A stretch of 64,000 nucleotides of DNA from Guyanagaster necrorhizus (lineage: Eukaryota; Basidiomycota; Agaricomycetes; Agaricales; Physalacriaceae), in NCBI RefSeq assembly GCF_019112545.1, contig NW_025064894.1:1018717-1082716 (forward strand), in the 5' to 3' direction. The position numbers and the translations under genes are program-made. Shown here in pieces: positions 24,522-34,407 of the stretch. Below the pieces are notes generated by a model, which worked only from the letters and a program-made list of their open reading frames with translations, was not told the origin of the DNA and searched no databases. Numbering within the stretch: the first letter of the stretch is position 1; each line of letters starts with the position of its first letter.

Positions 24522-26588
24522 ATGTCGCCCTCCTTGGATTCGAAGCTCGACCACAAAGACGACGCCGAATCGGACATCCACGACATCGCTTACGGTCCCG
24601 ATGGCGAGCCCAGTCATAATATCGAGGATTATTTCAAGTTCGATCCTAAGGCGGAGCGGAGGCTCGTTCGGAAGCTGGATGCGAGGCTCATGCCACTTAT
24701 CTTTTTTCTGTATGTCTTCAATGCCATCGACCGGTCGAATTTGGGTGAGTATTTCGATTGAAATCATACACCGCGGAAGGTCACTGATGGTTGGGATTCT
24801 ACCTACTAGGAAATGCGAAGACGGATGGGCTGGATACCGACTTGAAGTTTAAAGGGAACGACTACTCGATAATGCTCTCCGTTTTCTGTACGTGGCGTCC
24901 TATACCTGGACTTGGGTCGCACGCTTATCTCCTATTGCAGATGTCCCATTCTGTACCCTCACTGTCCCAGCAATCGCCCTCTCAAAGAAAATCGGTGCCA
25001 AAGTGGCACTCCCACTTTATATGATCACTTTTGGTGGAATGTGTATGATCAACGCTGCGTGAGTCTCTCCTACTACCTTCCATTTCTCATTTTCTCATCC
25101 ATCGTTCAGAGTGAAGAACTTTGCGGGCTGTCTGGTGGTGCGGCTGTTCATTGGCGCAGCGGAAGCCGGGTTTGCTGTGACCATTATCTGGTATCTGACT
25201 ACTTTTTACACGTATGTTCTTCTTGCGTCTGCCGTCCGTATTTAATATACAGTTGCTTAGGCGTGGTGAGCTGGGAAAGCGCGTGGCCGTGTTCTATTCA
25301 GCCTCTGCTTTTGCTGGTGGATTCTCTGGATTGATTGCCTACGGGGTGTTCCGGACAAATATCGCCCTTAAGGGTTGGCAGGTACGTTGAACCTCCATCT
25401 TGATCCAAAGACCCTCCTCACATATCTTTCTCAACAGCTACTATTCCTCATCGAGGGTGGCGCGACTGTCTTCTTCTCAATATTGGCGATGTGCGTCATC
25501 TCTTTTCCTTTCTTCCTCCCCCCCTCCTTGGACACAATCCTGATAACCTCTTAGATTCATCCTACCCGCGAATATCAACTCGACGCCGTTTTTCTCGGAA
25601 GAGGAAAAGCACGTCGCGCGGACGCGTATCCTCCGTGATTCGTCCGCGGTTATCAACCAGAAGCTTACATCGAAAGCTTTCTTCGCTCCCCTCAAGGACT
25701 GGAAGCTCTATGTCTGGGCTTTGATCGCCATATGTTATGGTGTAGCTGCTTCGTCAGCTGGGACGTTCCTCCCTCAGATTATCGGACGCATGGGTAAGGG
25801 AAAGTTGACGACCAATCTGCTTACGGTACGGAATGTTCCTTTCTCATCATTGGGCTTGTGCTAATGGACTGCGTGTGTGTGTAGGTCGCACCCAACTTTG
25901 CCGGCGGGTTTGCTGTGCTGCTCACGGCGACCTCGTCGGATTATTTCCGAGAGCGATCGTTGCATATCGCGGGTGCGATGTCTATAACGATGATTGGGTT
26001 CATCGTCAGTGCGTCTATCTTCTCTTTCATTCATGTTATGGGGGAGGGAGTTAATTGGTATTTATCTAGTTGACACTGTTGACGTAAAGAAGACTGGGAT
26101 TCAGTATTTGGGTTCTTTCCTGTTGTGTCTTGGAGCATTTACGCCTTCGACTATCTTCCACGTGTGGCATAATTGCAAGTAAGTAAAAGGCCATAGGCAG
26201 GTCAAGTACCGACTTACTAGTCTGCCTCTGCAGCGACGCATCTGAAGTCGGACGTGGTTTCCGTACGGCCCTCATGACATTCTTCGCGAACTGTGCGCCT
26301 AATTCTTTCTTTCCTTATATGCGCCTAATTCTTGTCCCTTAAGCTTCCGGACTCATCGCATCGAACATCTTCATGGCCAAAGAAAGCCCGTACTACAACA
26401 CTGCGCTCGTAGTCAACTTCAGCTTCCTCGCTGTGGGCATAGGCCTTATCCTCAGCTTACGGACGTACATGATGCTTGACAATAGACGGAGGAATAGGGA
26501 ACAGGGCGTGAACTGGTCGAGCAAGGACGTGCCGACAGCGGCGCTCGCCGTTGGGGTGGCGAGCCCAGACTTTAGGCATTTCCTTTAA
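24522..26588 (+). CDS. MFS transporter, allantoate/anion permease (Dal5-like) family
   Basis: Major facilitator with about 12 membrane segments, probably in the plasma membrane. It starts MSPSLDSKLDHKDD, followed by RRLVRKLDARLMPLIFFLYVF and NAIDRSNLGNAKTDGL, the hallmark of the fungal anion:cation symporter group (allantoate, nicotinate, pantothenate and similar carriers). Later segments include LVVRLFIGAAEAGF, GELGKRVAVFYSASAFAGG, GWQLLFLIEG and ASSAGTFLPQIIGRMG. The C-terminal helix SFLAVGIGLILSLR precedes a short polar tail, stop at 26588. About nine short introns, all placeable with GT-AG ends. The gene looks intact. Together with the divergent racemase-family gene it suggests uptake of a nitrogen-containing organic acid, but the substrate is inference. 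Confidence 0.87.
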
Positions 26589-26753
26589 TGAAGGAGGTTC
26601 CTGCGTTTTGATGATATATAGTACTATTTTTATGTTTTTGACGGCACATAATGCAAATTTACGACTACTGCGAGTGTATAGACTTCTTTTTAGAGAGATA
26701 TAGAGTACATTAATTCATGAACTATCTACAAAATAAAGCATGAGGGAAAACGT

Positions 26754-27635
26754 TTAATGAACGACGATGACTGAGATCTTTTGCCCAGTGATACCCAACG
26801 GATGGGAATTATCATCCTCAGCAACGATAGTGATCCTGCCTGAACAAGGACCCTCCGACGATTTGGATTTTGAAGAAACCACCCAAGATCTAAGGTTGCT
26901 CGCCCTCCGCTCCAAAGGTTCCTGTTCCTGTTCCTGCGAGGACTGACACTTGCACTTGAAGATGCGCGTATAGGTGCCACGACCGTGCTTTCCGTTGAAA
27001 ATATTTTCGTGTCGGCTACCAGGGATCCTCCTATCAGAGCGATGCTCGCAAAACAATAAGACGGAAAACCGCGACATACTCAAATTGGAGTCCCGCAAAG
27101 GAGAGGAGATCCTTGGAAACCAACTTGGTGCGTTTCTGATGGCTGATGGAGGGGACGGAAACGATCGAGTGGCAGGCGTTCATGTTGTGCGCGAGCTTTG
27201 GTTGGGCTTTGATGGCCTTGTAGAGATCGGACGCTGTTTGGACGACGAAGGCCTCCCCGCCCCCGCCTGAGGATTTCTGAAAGAAATTTTTTTCAGTTAA
27301 GCAAGCGGGAGGGGAGGTGACGAAAGACCACGTGCAGTGGTGGAGTCCGCTGCTGGTGACTCCGGTCCTTGCACCTCCCGCAAGATCTGCCTGACCCTTT
27401 TCTTCTTCGCATTCTCATCGTCCTCCGCCTTCGTCTGCAGTCCTACAATTTCTGTAATACCCTTTCTTTCCCTCTTCCGTTGAGTGAAGCGTCTCTGGTA
27501 CTCCCGTTTCTTGGTTAGGCATGGTGCGCAGGACTTGTAAGGCGCATCGTCGGGCATTGGTTTTTTGCATGTCGCACAGGAGCGACTGGTCTGGTGGGTA
27601 GCCGAAGAAGTACCATCGAGCATCTCAACATCCAT
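26754..27635 (-). CDS. Fungal Cys-motif protein of unknown function
   Basis: Starts at 27635 (MDVEMLDGTSS). The N-terminus holds CATCKKPMPDD then CAPCLTKKREYQRR: two C-x2-C pairs followed by a very basic stretch, suggesting a small zinc-binding and nucleic-acid-binding region. Downstream exons read EAFVVQTASDLYKAIKAQ and ACHSIVSVPSISHQKRT. After another intron comes GTYTRIFKCKCQSSQ, ending ISVIVVH-stop at 26754, with the segment CSGRITIVAEDDNSHPLGI. The first intron probably starts at a GTGCAAGG donor after RQILRE; otherwise the frame stops at 27297. I recall similar architectures in many Agaricomycete genomes but know no established function. The promoter side carries a CACGTGA element at about 27705. 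Confidence 0.65.
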
Positions 27636-28162
27636 GATGGTGGGTGATAAAAGAGTGGGCTTGTGTGGCGTCGTGGAAAAAAAATAACGGGCGCGTCTGT
27701 AACGGCACGTGATTGTGACGGTTCGTTCATCTGGTTATTTGGCGCTAGACATTTGTTCTCCGGCATTCTACCGAATCCAGAAGTCCCGGGACCCATTTAC
27801 CTCCCATTTTGGATGATTTTTGACTAAAAATCCATTATCCATGGGGCTTGGTCCTCAACTCCGCATAGTAGGAACCTAAGCTCAGCAGCCCAAAATCCGG
27901 TATTTGATCCCATATCCTGCCCAGGATTGTCAGATTTCCATGGTAATATGCATCGTACTTGCTTAGCCCGGGGAACCGAAGAGGGAGATTCAGATGTCAT
28001 ACGATAATTGCCGCTCGAAGGCCTCCTTGGCGGTGATTACCTGTTTCGGACAAGACAAAACCTGTCAAGAACTGATTACACTTAATAAATTATCTTCCAA
28101 GCAGGAGTGGTCATCGACCACGGGAGAAACTCACTTCAAGGGGAGCGTTCTCTGCATCATAC
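27636..28162. other. Intergenic region
   Basis: 527 bp between the divergent Cys-motif gene and the P450 relic. A CACGTGATTGTGACG stretch near 27705 is the only motif noted. No gene recognised. Confidence 0.5.
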
Positions 28163-29390
28163 CATGACCTTCCTTTTCACTGCTCTCGCTTGTATCGGTT
28201 CTTTTCTTGTCTTTCAGTGGTTAAAATGTCAGGGAAAGAGTAGTTATCCAACATCGTTACTGCCTGGTCCAACGTCCAACCTTTATTGGGGAATCTGGGT
28301 GATTTTACCTCTAGTGTGCCTTGGCTGGCCACCACACAATGGGCAAAAAAAGTACAGTGAGTCAAGTTTTCATCGGGCCTCGCGAGTCTAGACCTTCTTA
28401 GGCGTGTGCTACCTCCACGTTTTTGAACAAGAAATCATTTTTCTGAGTAGTGAAGATGCTGCGTCCGATTTTCTTAACAAACGGGGCGCGATTTACTCGG
28501 TTAAGCCGAAGTTGAAAATGGTGGGAGAATTCCGCTCCAATGACTTCCGCGTTTGCTGAACGTTTCTGCTAGATGTGGGTGTAATAGAATGGTATGTTCA
28601 TCTCTGTCTTGTCAAATATCAGTGTATTTGTCTGTGAGGGCTCCAGAAGGCGCAATTCTTAGGTCGATTGGTTCTTGAACTACTAATAAATCAGGATTCT
28701 AATCTATCTTCTTATATCACAGCTCCCTTTTCTCAATTACGATTCCGAAAGCTTTGCACGACAACAGCGCTTTGTCAAGAAAACTCTGGGCCTTCGCAGC
28801 ATCACCGATTGTCATCCCATGATCCGCGCCTCTACCAATACATTCCTATCTGAGATCATCAACTCACTCTCGCATCACCTCGAGCATTCCAGAAAGTACG
28901 CTGGAGGACTCGTTCTTTCCGTCGTATATGGCTACCAAGCATGCAATGCAGATGACAAGTTTCTCAAGCAGGCTGAATTTTGTCTCGACATCATCGCCAA
29001 CGAGATTCAGGAAAAAGATGGTAATTTGGAAGGCGATTATTCACGAGCTGATGTGCTATTCAGATCTGCCTCATTGCCTCAAACAAGACGACGAATGTCG
29101 TGGGATGCATATTCCCAAAGGATCCATTATACGGCAAATGAATGTTGGTTACCGTATGCGACATCTAAAACCGTACCTTAGGTCATTGCCAATATATGGT
29201 TTGAAGAAGAATCCTATTATATATATACCTACTTCAGGGCCATTCTACGCAATGAAAAACTTGATCCCTTCCCCGAGGTGTTTGATTCAGAACTGCTTCT
29301 CGCCTCTATGATTGCGTGTTTGGATATCAAGAGGTCCAGAGAAAATCAAGTGCCAGTCAAATATAGCAATTCTTCCTTCAGGTAAGTTTA
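28163..29390 (+). pseudogene. Cytochrome P450 pseudogene lacking the heme-binding region
   Basis: Pieces of a membrane-anchored fungal P450. The N-terminal anchor MTFLFTALACIGSFLVFQWL is followed by LLPGPTSN. The next part (GNLGDF...PWLATTQWAKK) is shifted in frame near 28286 and again at an A7 run near 28352. HVFEQEIIFLSSEDAASDFL and AIYSVKPKLKMVGE are encoded at about 28410-28530. Then come AGGLVLSVVYGYQA (28902), HCLKQDDECRGMHIPKGS (about 29075-29130), AILRNEKLDPFPEVFDSELL (about 29240-29300), and directly a C-terminal piece, ASMIACLDIKRS. The I-helix, the ExxR helix and the Cys heme loop are all absent, although they should lie between these blocks. No active enzyme can result. Neighbours give no pathway. 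Confidence 0.82.
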
Positions 29391-29791
29391 TCGTCTCAGT
29401 GTCTTGGTCGTAATTGACGCGAATCCGTCGTGTGGAACACCAGATAGTCTGTCTTGTGATATTAAGAAGAGGTCTGAGAAAATAAAGGTCTTGCCGGAAG
29501 TCGGTCAAGTTTAGACTGGTTTCTAAGGTTCTGAGTTGTCGGTTCATAGGGGGTCCTTTGACTTGTAATATTTATGTGTCTTTCCCCTGATATATCTTTA
29601 CTTCCTCGGTATTGCTGCTGGTCAATTAACGTCAAGTGTACTCATTGCTCATGTCCGCTTGCCAATCTGCATGGGCTAGATAAAATGATGTTGAGTTTGG
29701 GGGAACCTTTCGATGCAGTTGCAGAGTAGAAGAGTCAATGGAAATAATTAATACTGGGTGTGATCATCATTTCGTGGACCCAGGGCGGGTC
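29391..29791. other. Intergenic region before the non-LTR insertion
   Basis: About 400 bp with no recognised gene. It is the original target DNA whose last 13 bases were duplicated by the element at 29805. Confidence 0.5.
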
Positions 29792-29804
29792 AGGTCAAAG
29801 ACCC
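29792..29804. repeat. Target-site duplication, left copy
   Basis: AGGTCAAAGACCC, identical to 31271-31283 on the far side of the poly(A) tail. The terminal A could belong to the tail, so the duplication is 12-13 bp. Confidence 0.85.
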
Positions 29805-31270
29805 TAATGATGAACGTCTGCACCCGTTCTCAGAGCTAGCAGCCCCATGGAGACGCACCAAACACGACTATGGGGAAAGACTGAGCATAAACGGAATGAA
29901 TGGCCTATCGAAGGATGAGGCAGCATGCCGACACAACAGGGACATCAAAAAGATACAATCCCGGGACCACCTACTAATATACACAGATGGCTCACAGCGG
30001 GACATACGGGGCCAGAGGCAAGTAGGGGCAGGAGTAATAGGGCTCAGAGACGGGACACAGGCATTCGGGTTTAGTATGGGCCTGGGGAGAAAAGCTGAAG
30101 TCTACGATGGAGAAATGGCAGCCCTCGCCATTGGAGCAACAAGAGCGACGAACCATGCGAAGGAAGACGGAGAAGTAAAGCACCTACACTTCTTCGCAGA
30201 CAACTCATCAGCCATCAATGCCATATTTGACCCTTTACCCAGAACTGGACAAGCATTCTCAATACTGTTCCACCGACGCATATGCCAATTCCTCGACAGC
30301 GATCCTATGCATACAGTCGAAATCTCGTGGTGCCCAGGCCACAAAGACATCGTAGGAAACGAACGAGCAGACTATCTGGCGAAGAAAGGAGCAGAGAAAA
30401 CAACGGAAGCAATGGGCAGAACAAGGGCCAACGCTAGAAGGGAGGCAAAGGCAACAACGCTGGAAGAGTGGAGAAAGGCATGGGAGGCCAGCCCTAAATG
30501 GGGACGCTACGTGACGGCAAATAGAATTCCACCATCACTGAAGCCGACACCCCACCTCATAGACCTTGCCGCAAAAAGAGAGCTATTTGGCAGAATGCTT
30601 CAATGCAGAACAGGCCATGGATACATAGGCGAGTACTACTCACAATTCGTGCCAAGTAAGAACGTTGACTGCCCTTGTGGAGAATTGTTTCAGACACGGG
30701 AACACATCCTGCGGGAATGCCCCCTCTACGAAGAACAACGGGGGATCCTCCGGAATGTGTCAAGGACTATTTACCTACCAGACATCCTTGGCACCAAGGA
30801 AGGAATCACAGCACTGAGCGAGTTCATGGAGAACACGGGAGCATTCACCCGGACGGGACAACCACAAAACGAGAAGCTCGCTCCAGAGCCAGAAGAGGAA
30901 GAAGGAGGAGAATGGTGGGAAGAAGAAGAGGGCGACATGGAAGACGAGCATGGATAACTGCCGCGCACCCACCACACCATAGACCATGTCCAGCACAGCC
31001 AGCACCCAAGACATGCTCGCAAAACACCCCAGGCTTCAGCCAACCGCAGGATCAAACGAACCAATTAGCCCACCACGAGGGCACAAAATACCATACATGT
31101 CCGTTACTCTACTCCACACTACACGCCAAAACACCCGGGGAACTCAGAAGGAAGAACGGAGGGACTGGAACAAGAGGGAAAGAGGATCCTGAGGCCCTGT
31201 ACCTCCACCGCGTCTTAGTAGTTAGCTTACTTGTTGCGGTTAATCAAATGCTGAGGACAAAAAAAAAAAA
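29805..31270 (+). mobile_element. 5'-truncated non-LTR (LINE) retrotransposon
   Basis: A 1.47-kb insertion bounded by perfect 12-13 bp direct repeats (29792-29804 and 31271-31283). It ends in a run of about 12 A. It holds only the 3' end of a LINE: the C-terminal part of ORF2 and about 300 bp of 3' UTR. Truncation at the 5' end is typical of target-primed reverse transcription. CpG is abundant and the frame is fully open, unlike the gypsy elements, so the insertion looks young. Confidence 0.92.
29806..30957 (+). CDS. C-terminal part of LINE ORF2: RNase H and zinc-knuckle-like tail (fragment)
   Basis: The frame is open from the insertion edge; the first in-frame ATG is 29896. RNase HI domain: LLIYTDGSQRDIRG (first Asp), GEMAALAIGATRAT (Glu), HFFADNSSAI (second Asp) and VEISWCPGHKDIVGNERADYLAKKGA (His and final Asp). 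All four acidic catalytic positions appear present. A Cys/His cluster follows, DCPCGELFQTREHILRECPLY, as seen at the C-terminus of many fungal LINE ORF2 proteins. The tail is extremely acidic (EPEEEEGGEWWEEEEGDMEDEHG). The endonuclease and reverse transcriptase are missing through 5' truncation, so the fragment cannot move itself. Whether it is transcribed is unknown. Confidence 0.88.
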   Translation, partial: NDERLHPFSELAAPWRRTKHDYGERLSINGMNGLSKDEAACRHNRDIKKIQSRDHLLIYTDGSQRDIRGQRQVGAGVIGLRDGTQAFGFSMGLGRKAEVYDGEMAALAIGATRATNHAKEDGEVKHLHFFADNSSAINAIFDPLPRTGQAFSILFHRRICQFLDSDPMHTVEISWCPGHKDIVGNERADYLAKKGAEKTTEAMGRTRANARREAKATTLEEWRKAWEASPKWGRYVTANRIPPSLKPTPHLIDLAAKRELFGRMLQCRTGHGYIGEYYSQFVPSKNVDCPCGELFQTREHILRECPLYEEQRGILRNVSRTIYLPDILGTKEGITALSEFMENTGAFTRTGQPQNEKLAPEPEEEEGGEWWEEEEGDMEDEHG

Positions 31271-31283
31271 AGGTCAAAGACCC
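31271..31283. repeat. Target-site duplication, right copy
   Basis: AGGTCAAAGACCC immediately after the poly(A) run, matching 29792-29804. Confidence 0.85.
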
Positions 31284-31499
31284 ATGAAAAACATTCCAAT
31301 CAAATTCAAATTTCGTCCCGGGCCGTGTAGGCCGCCAGATCACGTGTAGGTTCAATTGGACAATACTTGAGGCTGTGCCAATTTTTCTTCCGTTCATTTC
31401 CCTCTGCCATTTTGTTTGCGAAGACTTCATTCCCTTCTGATCCCTGCTCGTTGGTTCGATTTTACGCTGACGCGTGGCTTACAGATTGTCTTAAATTCG

Positions 31500-33200
31500 A
31501 TGCTAAACGATGATCGCTGCGCTACTTGTGGCACAAGGAACCTCCGAGCAATCACCGTACCCTCACTTCACAATCCTCGTATCGACCAGCTGCTTTCCGT
31601 TAATGAACCGCCTCTCGAATGCGAAGAAGCTTCTCTTCGAGTTGTTGTGGATCAAGGCCCCCAGATGCTCTCAGATCTTGACGCTAAAATTGCGGACATT
31701 AAGCACATTCTACAGCAACTGCTTCGCAAGAGAGCTCAAGCAGCGGATAACCTCGCTGTTGCCAAAAATATCCTACATCCAATGCGTCGCCTTCCGACCG
31801 ACGTGCTTAGAGATATCTTCCTTGCATGCGTAGAATCGCCGGCACGATGCCTCTTTCCCTATACAACTCTCGATTCAATGGATTTGCTCCAAGGCCCCTG
31901 GGCCATATCTCATGTTTGTCGTAGATGGAGGGACATCGCCATAAGTACCGCAAGGCTCTGGTGTCGCATCGGCCTAATTTTTCCTCTTCATACAAGCCGT
32001 ACCTTGGCATTTACGTTGATGTTGGGATGTTATATCGAAAGGTCCAGGGATCTCGGATTATCTCTCGTTGTATACGCAGAAGATGACATCTCGGATCACT
32101 CTACTCTAGCCCTCCTTTCTACCAGTCATCGATGGAAAGATGTAATACTCGACGTACCATCGAAAACAATCCGTACTTTATCCTTCCGTAGAGGATCATT
32201 CAGGAATCTGCGTTATCTTCACGTCATGTTGGATGACGGAGAAGGAGATATCCTTTCCTTGGATCCCTTGCTCGACGCCTTCGAGTACGCTCCGAATCTC
32301 ACCCATGCTTCCTTTAGTCACATCGGTGACCCCTTGCACATTTTTCGTCTACCGTGGTCTTAGCTCACCGTATATGATGGTCCAGACGGTCCAGACGATG
32401 AAGACATCACAGACATACCACATTTGCATGTGCTGACGAAGATGTCTCTTCTGGAGAGCGCGCGCCTCTGTTGTGACAAGCATTCGGGCGCCCCTTCGTC
32501 CGGCAAAGTTCACCTTCCTCGACTGCAGAACTTGACCCTTGAGGAAGGCTCCTCTGCCGTTGCGGGGTCCTTGGCTCAGTGTATCTCTGCTTTGTCACTG
32601 CCATCCTTGACGGAATTAAGGCTCGGATATTCGAACTCCACAAACCAAGTACAATTACCTTCTATCATCCACCCCATGGGTATCGATGCTCGCAGGATAA
32701 CCACATTGCAGCTCACGTTCCGTTTCAAGCTGTCGTCCGCTGCCATTCATAGCATCCTGGTTTTCCTCGAAGGTCTTCCCACAGTAATACATCTCATGGC
32801 TCAAGCTGAGGGAGTCACCGACAACCTTGTAGAAGGGCTGATCAGTCGTCGTGATAACCAAAGCATCTTGCCATCGCTAAGGCGCCTTGACTTCCGCGGT
32901 TCCACATTAGGGCTGGACGATCCCATACATTTTATCACCATGCTCGAGTCGCGGGTCTCTCCCTTGTCAACAGATGTAATGATGGATAGCGTCACCTCCT
33001 CGACAAGGGATTACCTTCAAGAGTTACGACTGGATGAACGTTTTTCCATTGATGAAGCCACCCGTCAAAGGTGGGATGATCTTTCGGAGAGGGGCCTGAC
33101 AGTTCGATATGGAGCGGAAGGGCTAGGTGTTAGATTTGACCACGTAGCTTCGCGTGGTCGAGAAGACCACTTATTCCGTGGTATGCCATGGGTCCCGTAG
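31500..33200 (+). pseudogene. F-box-like protein gene with one in-frame stop
   Basis: One uninterrupted frame of 566 codons except for TAG at 32361-32363. The first part starts at ATG 31500 (MLNDDRCATCGTRN, with a C-x2-C). It has a coiled region around LDAKIADIKHILQQLLRKRA and the Agaricomycete F-box-like motif (PMRRLPTDVLRDIFLACVE, then GPWAISHVCRRWRDIAISTARLW). After the stop the same frame continues LTVYDG..., then Leu-rich repeats (LPSLTELRLGYS) to the stop at 33200. Family members commonly read PWSQLT at this place, so CAG to TAG is the likely change. Alternatives are a truncated 287-residue protein, readthrough, or a sequencing error. No intron is required. Confidence 0.7.
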
Positions 33201-34300
33201 ACGTTTGAAAAGCATCGCCACAGCCTTTTCGGAGCGGAGGACTATCCGAGACACTAGCTGCGTTTCTAGGACAATATCTATTCACCCGGCACATCTCTTT
33301 CTGCTTTGCGCACTATGTACCACGTCCAAATTTCAGCACTTTCTCGCCGACCACCGTCTAGCCCGCAATGATAGGTAAAATCCCCCCACACGCCGATAGA
33401 CGATATCGTTTTATCCACCGCGACACGACTCTGGCGTTTCAAATGTTCTATTCATATGTTATGAAACGATGTACGTCATAATTGGGCCAGTCTTCGAGAC
33501 ATCAATGATCCACGGTCTGACCTCGATATATTTAGATTCTTATCACTGAACATACCACACATTTTGTTATCGAAACCGTGTGAATCTTGTCGACATTGCG
33601 CTGCAAGAGAGCCTAAGGGCGTAAGTGATTTTAGGAGTACAAGGGAAAGGCGCTTAATGTCAGGTACAATTCTCGCTCTCTCCCAACCACAAAGGACCAA
33701 TTGAACATCGCATGAGACCTGCCGGGGCAATGCATCGCTTCTATTCAATCCTCAGCACCAAACGCTCTGACAATAAGGCTATTCCTTTCTTTTCGAGCGA
33801 TATTAGCAAATAGCTGTACTTCTGTACCTATGCAAGAACGGCAAGAATCTCTCTTTAGTGGCATCCAGGAGCTGCCAGCACCACCATCACCACTACATGA
33901 CCGACTCATGGTACTACTCCCCGATTACAGCGCCAAATCTGCCATTTGGTGACGTGAAGCTCAAGGCAACTCTTTCATTACCTAGGTACCACAGCTCATT
34001 CTCGTGCGCCACGGCCCAGGAACCTATATATATCTTATCCGGTGCGTGTGTTTCCTTACTGTATGCGTTATAATGTTTCAAGCCATCAATTTCGTAAAGC
34101 CGTTACACACCTGTGTCAGCGCATCAACGCATCACAGGGACATGGAACCCGTCCTTCCCGCTCAAAAGCCCAGAAGCCGGGACGACTGAATCAACACCTT
34201 TATCCATCTCGTACCTGCCGATTCTCGAAGGCACTACTGGACACATGAAGACGTGTTTTACGGTCAGTTTTAGCCTCCACAAGGATCGTGCCATACTAGT
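33201..34300. other. Intergenic region upstream of laccase
   Basis: 1.1 kb with no recognised gene. Short open stretches overlap on both strands without motifs. Confidence 0.5.
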
Positions 34301-34322
34301 CCAATAAGCCACAGAGTATAAA
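34301..34322 (+). promoter_or_regulatory. Laccase core promoter: CCAAT and TATAAA
   Basis: CCAAT at 34301-34305 and TATAAA at 34317-34322, the latter about 85 bp before the laccase ATG. This layout is usual for basidiomycete genes. No clear metal-response or xenobiotic-response element was identified. Confidence 0.55.
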
Positions 34323-34407
34323 TGTATAGCAAGGTATGCTTCTCGAGCACCTGTCTCACAACCCACTTTCCTTTCCGTTTCGTTTGTCCTTCCCTTTCTC
34401 CTGACTA

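Noticed and set aside
30675..31349. Long Arg/His-rich plus-strand ORF overlapping the LINE
   Set aside because: It is the +2 shadow of the RNase H reading frame and 3' UTR; composition follows the acidic tail codons read out of frame.
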